From Pisolithus tinctorius (taxonomy: Eukaryota; Basidiomycota; Agaricomycetes; Boletales; Pisolithaceae): a stretch of DNA of 64,000 nt. The stretch spans positions 5,952,001 to 6,016,000 of the forward strand of contig JANFAH010000001.1 of the NCBI GenBank assembly GCA_024663395.1, given 5' to 3'. The translations under genes were made by a program, and so were the position numbers. The notes beneath the pieces are model-generated. The model had not been told where the DNA came from. It worked only from the letters and a program-made list of their open reading frames with translations, and made no database searches. Position 1 is the stretch's first letter, and each line of letters starts with the position of its first letter. Positions 58,420 through 64,000 of this stretch are shown here, one piece after another.

Positions 58420-60011
58420 TCATTCTTCGTCCTCCGACGTAGCTGAAACTGGGGAATCCATAAGGTATCCAGCGACTATGCCCTCCTCAGGACAATAGTT
58501 CGTTTGTTTGAGAACGCCGCGGAGAGGGACCTTCGGTATTAGCCGACGACTGAGGTCAATTCGGACGCCTTCCTCATTTTGCCAGCCCTCATTGGGCTCT
58601 GGGTAGTCGTCTAAGTCAGGGGGGTAAGCTTCACCCGGTGGTGGAGGCCTGTACGACCCGTCATTACGCCACAGCTGGTCCCTGTGCAGCACACAATTGT
58701 CAGTCAACATTGAGGAGAATGAGGGAAACCCACCCTCTACGATTGAACCATCCCTTCCTACGTTGGCTGGGTAAAACTGGGCTAGGGCAGATCAAATTCT
58801 CACACCACCTCACGGAACGAGGCGCCGGCGCAGTTTGCGACCGTATGCGCCTCGGCTCGTGAACGTGTGGCTTGCCACCCTCCGATTTGCGGCGTTGTGG
58901 CCTCGCGGAAATCTCACCACCTATATCGCTTGGTGCAGAAGTGAGAGGGTGCTCCCAATCTTGGACAAACAATCCCGGAGGGAGGAGAAGAGGCCCATAG
59001 GATCCACTGTTGGATGATGTTACGCTCCTTTGCGACCCAGAGCGACCAAGCTGCGGGGCCGCAGGTATATCGTCTGGTTGCCATTGGCCACGGTAAGTGC
59101 CTTGGACATAGACAGGATACGATGGAATGTCTTCAATGTGGAGTGGCGGCGGGCGAGGCCTCAGGTGATTAGGGGAGATGGAAGGGGAGCGCTCGGTGGT
59201 CAGTTGCAAACTGTCCTTACGCACTCGGGTGCTCACGGGTGGCGTGGGGAGCGGGCGAGAGCCCTGCGAATGCGCATCTACTCTGCTTGTTGGCATCGAT
59301 GAGGCGCCAGTACATAGCTCCGTGCACGTCGGACACGTGTGGTAGGTCCCTGGGTATGTGACTAGCGGTGCTGGGTTTCGCTGACCATAGGGTGGACGTC
59401 GCTCTGGTGGCGCCAGTTGCAGAGCTCCTCTCCTCGGGCTATCTTCCAGGCTGCTGTTACTTGAGGATGACGAATGAGTTGCAGAGAAGATAGAGTCGAT
59501 GTCGCTTCCCGTAGTGTCTGATGATGTCTGATAATAGTAGGAGTTGGAGTTGGAGAGGAGGGGGCGCTCATAAATATAGGAGTCTGAAACAGGGCCAGTG
59601 TGGATGCCACCGAATCTACCGTTGCGACCTTGACTATCGTCTGGGCTTTGAGCTGGAGGTGCTCTGGTGAGTTTATGGTGGCCTTCCCAGGCCGCCGGGG
59701 CCGATTGGCGGGATTGTGATGACGATCGGTAATCCGCGTCACCTTTCGGGACAGACGGCTGCTGATTTGCATGTTGGCGGGACGATGCGGAGAGCGACGG
59801 AGCTTTGAAGATACGAACAGAGAAGCCCGATGGAACGGGAAGGACATAATTCTTTAAATAATCAGGTGTTCGCAATAAGCCCCGAGGAACGCAAAGCCAA
59901 TCGAGGGCGGCATACCTTGGAGGAGCCGGAGTTCCCGCTACGGTCTGTGCGTGAAGGAGGGCGTGTTCCGGTGCTGAGCGAAGCCAAAGAAGGAGCGAAG
60001 GAAGTAGCCAT
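58420..60011 (-). CDS. Ser/Pro/Tyr-rich low-complexity fungal protein (three exons)
   Basis: Not recognised. Exons on the minus strand: 60011-59916, 59851-58734, 58681-58420; 491 aa. Intron 1 (GTATGC...TTAAAG, 64 bp) carries a CTGAT-type branch site. Intron 2 uses GTGGGT...GCACAG (52 bp); the donor three bases later gives a stop, so this one decides the frame. Residues 1-32 are Ser/Thr-rich. The middle is disordered with poly-Ser and SxYYY patches. A short ordered-looking block EDIPSYPVYVQGTYRGQWQP sits near residue 325. The C-terminal 110 residues are rich in Pro, Asp, Arg and Trp (KGWFNRRGDQLWRND, YPPDLDDYPEPNEGWQNEEG) and look the most conserved. A TATA-like site 45 bp upstream supports the start at 60011 over the longer frame starting at 60172, whose extra N-terminus is intron-derived. 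Confidence 0.68.
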
Positions 60012-60054
60012 AAGTGACCTCCTGTATTCTGCAAGAGGGCGAGGGCATGTGCGG

Positions 60055-60062
60055 TTATATAA
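60055..60062 (-). promoter_or_regulatory. TATA-like box upstream of the 60011 start
   Basis: TTATATAA, 45 bp upstream of the proposed ATG at 60011. The sequence is self-complementary, so strand is assigned from the gene. It argues that the coding start lies downstream of it. Confidence 0.4.
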
Positions 60063-62181
60063 CGACGGACTTCCGATAGGGTGGGCAATTTGTATGTGGC
60101 CAGGCAGGGCCAATTACCACGAGTGGATACTCGAGGTACTATGGCAGGTGGAATTGGCGGTTCCACGACCACGCTGCTTACACGAGTTCATCAGGCTGCA
60201 CGGCATCCCTTCCTTTCTGATGTGCTGTTTAGAAAAATGAGATTCAAGTGACTCTAGGAGGCCATTAGACAGCCTCAAGTTAGGATCAGCTAATCTTGAA
60301 ATATGTGACGAGCAAAAGGTAGAGCTGTGGACACAAACCGGTTTGGCAATGTTATCAGTGAAAAATGTGGCGATTGGGCGGCCTGAGACGTCATGACAGA
60401 GGGCAGCCAGATCCGGTGTAATCCGGCCATCCGGCCAACCTACGAATTGGCGGTCATGGGGTGCTTTCAAGCGCTTAGCGCAAGTTACTAATGACAACAT
60501 TCGGGAGCACGACAAACAGATGTACAGGACAGCCCAACGATAGTAGCTGTAACATGCACTCACGGGTCCATCGCAAAAGGTAATATTCAAACCAAAATCG
60601 GAGGTCGATCGGCGAAAAGTTTTACTACTCTCGAGGTGCCCTAAACCTCTGTCGCCAGTCTGCCACTGGGAGCGCATGCACATAGACCAACGGAGACGGA
60701 GTGCCTGTACCGAAAACAGGCCGAATGAGAAGGATTACAGCAGACGATTCCACAGGTAGAAAGAAACAGAGCCTCCTGAGGACGGGGTTCGTACCTCTAA
60801 AAGAGGCTGGACAAAACTCCCGCATAATTTCATCTCAGGGGCTGCGCAACGGATAACAACCCAAGCACCACGGCGTGCGCAGGTCCAGGAAGACACATCA
60901 ACAGTCTGGTGATTCACCGCAGATGCCTGGAGATGAAAAGGCCGTTTAGGAGCAAGGTGTGGGCGTGAGGTGAGGCAGTCGCCCCGTACGGCTTCGGTGC
61001 GATCAAGCGCGCCAATGGCAAACTTCGACCACAGCAGCACCGGCCGGAGCTAGGTGCGGCTGAGGGTTTCTCTCCGCCTGGACAGGATCAAGGAATGGTA
61101 GAGGGCGATAATCCGAACGCCAGCTGACCAACAGTTGCATGGCCGACAAAGAAGTGATTGGCGTGCAGTTGAAATACATTGATGTAATTTCATTTGATCG
61201 TCTAACCAACCCTCTGCGGAAGACCGTATGTCGGAAGGTGCAATTACAAAATACAAAGCGATGAGGTCGGCACTCCGTTGACGCACAGGGAGCGACCATC
61301 AGGGATGAGGACTTTTCGGGAGCCTCCTTCAAAACGCGATTCACTTGACCGAAGAGTTAACCGTGGACTGGAGGTCCCTCTAACCGGCCAAATGCAGCTA
61401 TCAAGCAAACGCCACATCATCTTGAGCACGGAGTGCGTTCACAGCTTCCTGATAAGATCAGTGTCGGCGATCTGCGAATATGAAAAAGATATCGGAGGGC
61501 ATTACCACAGCATCATCCCAATATACGTAGAAGTAACAGCTCGAAATCTCTGTGATCACGAAAAAAGCGAACGAAACGCTCCATCTTGGATGGAGCGGCA
61601 GCCCAGGACTTCCGACCAAGTTCGGGTACGGAAAAGGCATCGAAGAAGCGGTGCTTTGGATACGGCCGTGCTGCGATGGGCCTAACGGAACGGCTGAGAA
61701 GGATACACAGCCGCGGCTGCCCAGGACCACAAGAGTCAATTAGATCGGAGAGATAGGTTTGTAGCATATTAGAGTGAGAGCAAGCGGAAATCGAGGCTGT
61801 AATAATCGCGTCGAAGTGAACCCCGTGGTTCAGACCAGTATCCCATGCTCCCAGAGGGGCTCCTAGCGACGGCACATGCGGGTGACATAGAAGACTGAGA
61901 GTCGTTTCTTCAGCACAAGCCACGATACCTGAGAGTCCTCGGGCTTGAGTGGGTACGCACCGTTCAGGTTGGGGCTGTGGTGATATATGATTTTCTGTAG
62001 TCTGAGAAGCAGAACTCGAAGCTGGACGGGGTTCAGGCCAGCAGATGAGACCACAGGCACACTCGATGATGGCCTTGTTTGGTGCAATAAACAAAGCCAC
62101 GTGCCGTGGGGGGCACTCCCGATTCAAACAGCGAGCCAGTCGTACTCCACGCGCAGACCAGCGGGCTGTTGTAGAGGGGTT
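60063..62181. other. Region between divergent genes; possible unresolved minus-strand gene
   Basis: The 58420-60011 gene (minus) and CFT1 (plus) point away from this 2.1-kb region. Several minus-strand frames are long for noncoding sequence: 61513-62199 (228 aa), 60114-60683 (189 aa), 61003-61344 (113 aa) and 60735-61040 (101 aa). They overlap in different frames, as seen when exons are separated by short introns, but I could not find joins giving a recognisable protein, so I do not call a gene. Confidence 0.4.
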
Positions 62182-64000
62182 ATGCATGCCCTTAGACATG
62201 AGTTACTTCCGCCGAGCGGTGTGGAGTTTGCTATTGCCCTCAAGTTGACACCATCTACGGCGTCAAAGCATGACCCTTCCTCTTTTTTGAACATTGTCAC
62301 CGCAAGATCTAACATTCTCCGTGTATATGAGGTCCGACACCAACCGTTGGTTACACCAAATCATGTCGACAGTGAACGTGAAAGGCGCGCACAAACTCGC
62401 AAGGGCACTGAGCCTGTGGAAGGAGAGGTTGAGATGGACAATGGGGGTGAAGGCTGGGTCAACTTGGGTCCCCTGAAAGTAAGTCGTCGGAGCGTGATCA
62501 TGTTCTCAGTTGCTGAGCCATGCGTAGACTGATGGCAGGCAGGATGCTACTACGGCGCCTCGTTTCTATTTTATCAAGGAGCATGCCGTCTACGGTACCA
62601 TAACTGGCATGGAGAAAGTTCGCACCATCTCTTCCAATGAAGACCAACTCGACCGACTTTTAGTATCATTCAAAGATGCCAAGGTATCCGTACCCTGTCT
62701 TATCCGTATATAGTTCTGACAGGGTATTCATTCAGATAGCTTTATTAGAATGGTCCGAGAGTACACATGATCTAGTGACCGTATCCATCCACACTTATGA
62801 AAGGGCGCCTCAGCTCGTGTGTATTTTCCACTCTTTCACTGCAACATGTTTTTAATGTCAGGCGGTTAGGCGGCCCTTGATAGTGCATTATTTCAACCCA
62901 CGCTTCGCGCCGATCCGTTGTCGCGTTGCGCTGCCCTTTCCCTTCCAAAGGATTCGATCGCAATCCTACCCTTCTATCAGACTCAGGCAGAACTTGACCT
63001 TGTAGAACAGGATCTGAATCTGGCGAGGTGCGATAATTTTTCCACTCGACCGCATCAATGCTCATGAGTTCACAGAGATCTGCCATATTCACCCAGTTTC
63101 ATATTAGATTTTGTTGGGGATGTTGATCCTGATTTGCGCAATGTGGTCGACTTTGTATTTTTGCCTGGATATAACAATCCAACCGTAGCGGTGTTGTGTC
63201 AAGCGGAGAAGACTTGGGTGGGGTAAGATCATGGTCGCTGGTCCTTCTTTTGCATGCTCGCTAATGTTTCGGCAGGCGTCTAAAGGAATACAGGGATACC
63301 GCCAAGCTTTACATTTTCACGTTGGATTTGCTCAATCACACTTACCCAGTGATAACGACAGTAGAGGGCCTCCCTTACGACTGCATCTCCCTTCTTCCCT
63401 GCGCAGTACCTCTTGGTGGTGTAGTCATCGTGACGAGCAATGCGTTAATACACGTCGACCAGGCTGCTCGTCGGGTCGCGCTTCCCGTAAATGGCTGGGC
63501 CATCCGAGTCAGCGATATGCCTATGCTTCCATTGGAAAAAGATTTGGATTTGACTTTGGAAAGCAGTTGTCTTGTGTTTGTGGACGAGAAAAATTTCTTT
63601 GTCATTCGCAAAGACGGGATGATTCACTCAGTGGAAATCGTGTCTGACGGTCGGACAGTCTCAAAGTTAACGATATCCTCTACCCTCGCACAGACTACGA
63701 TTCCATCCGTTGCGTGTCAATTGGGTAACGAGCTTCTATTCGTTGGTAGTACTGCTGGCCCGTCAGTTCTACTGAAGACGCATCGGGTCGACGAAGAGCT
63801 CCCGTGCGGGGCCGGGGAGAGTGATGCTCCAGCTGCAGTTGTTGATATTCATACCTCAATGGACATTGAAGATGAAGATGGTAAGAAATAACTAGTTATA
63901 TGCGCTCCCAGTACCTTGCATCCCTGACGCATTGCACACCAGACTTGTATGGCGAGCCGAAAGTCGTAACACAAGCAGCTCCAAATGGTACCATTTCTGG
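62182..64000 (+). CDS. CFT1: Cleavage and polyadenylation factor subunit CFT1/CPSF160 (5' part; runs off the right edge)
   Basis: CFT1 is the large beta-propeller scaffold of the pre-mRNA cleavage and polyadenylation factor in the nucleus. Exons: 62182-62478, 62543-62683, 62736-62816, 62870-63027, 63076-63222, 63276-63880, 63943 to the edge. All introns (48-64 bp) keep frame. The N-terminus MHALRHELLPPSGVEFA and the block VTARSNILRVYEVR match the start of fungal relatives. LDRLLVSFKDAKIALLEW with VSIHTYERAPQL is the highly conserved first-propeller signature. Next come PFYQTQAELDL, LRNVVDFVFLPGYNNPTVAVL, TYPVITTVEGLPYDC, GGVVIVTSNALIHVDQ and RRVALPVNGWAIRVSDMP, then LLFVGSTAGPSVLLK. About 495 residues are present; the full protein is usually about three times longer. 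Confidence 0.95.

Noticed and set aside
58700..60172. A 490-aa frame starting at 60172 with a hydrophobic N-terminus
   Set aside because: Its first part overlaps a TATA-like box and includes a 64-bp sequence with donor, branch site and acceptor; splicing from the ATG at 60011 gives a uniform low-complexity protein. Its C-terminus is also replaced by a spliced exon.

Overview
This window comes from a filamentous basidiomycete, most likely an agaricomycete. The protein-coding genes are cut by many short GT-AG introns (mostly 48-66 bp). Several products belong to families I know mainly from mushroom-forming fungi: a DUF6534-type membrane protein, a DUF7702-type membrane protein, an Hsp70-like ATPase of the HSPA12 kind, and a GDP-fucose O-fucosyltransferase-like protein. 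All exon joins below were built by hand from splice sites and reading frame; I had no transcript or database support.

Layout. 0-5 kb: the start of the V-ATPase subunit e gene runs off the left edge on the minus strand, followed by one large low-complexity gene (1690-4825, minus). 7.0-10.1 kb: an intronless gene for a long coiled-coil protein ending in a J-like WHPD domain. 10.1-18.2 kb: a long stretch with no supportable gene; it holds a 0.9-kb inverted-repeat element flanked by TA and a 34-nt A run. 18.2-20.9 kb: a Ser/Pro-rich protein gene. 20.9-28.2 kb: a second gene-poor stretch. 28.2-32.4 kb: an O-fucosyltransferase-like gene and snurportin-1, both plus strand. 33.0-34.9 kb: a DUF6534-like seven-helix gene in many tiny exons. 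35.3-39.7 kb: SAM50 (minus) and serine hydroxymethyltransferase (plus), sharing a 456-bp divergent promoter region. 40.4-42.2 kb: a decayed Hsp70-like gene. 42.9-44.2 kb: another seven-helix membrane protein (minus). 46.2-48.4 kb: a type-B carboxylesterase. 51.4-52.9 kb: a secreted GH18 chitinase (minus). 55.1-56.0 kb: the DUF7702-like protein. 58.4-60.0 kb: a fungal low-complexity protein (minus). 62.2 kb to the right edge: the 5' part of CFT1/CPSF160.

The housekeeping genes serve unrelated processes: vacuolar proton pumping, mitochondrial outer-membrane protein insertion, one-carbon metabolism, snRNP import and mRNA 3'-end processing. The genes between them are fast-evolving accessory types (three seven-helix families, the Hsp70-like pseudogene, the esterase and the chitinase). 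I found no clear new multi-gene system. The most informative observations are gene-structure ones: an 8-nt microexon and two in-frame starts in SHMT, the microexon-rich DUF6534 gene, the TA-flanked inverted-repeat element, and stop-free 3n introns in snurportin.
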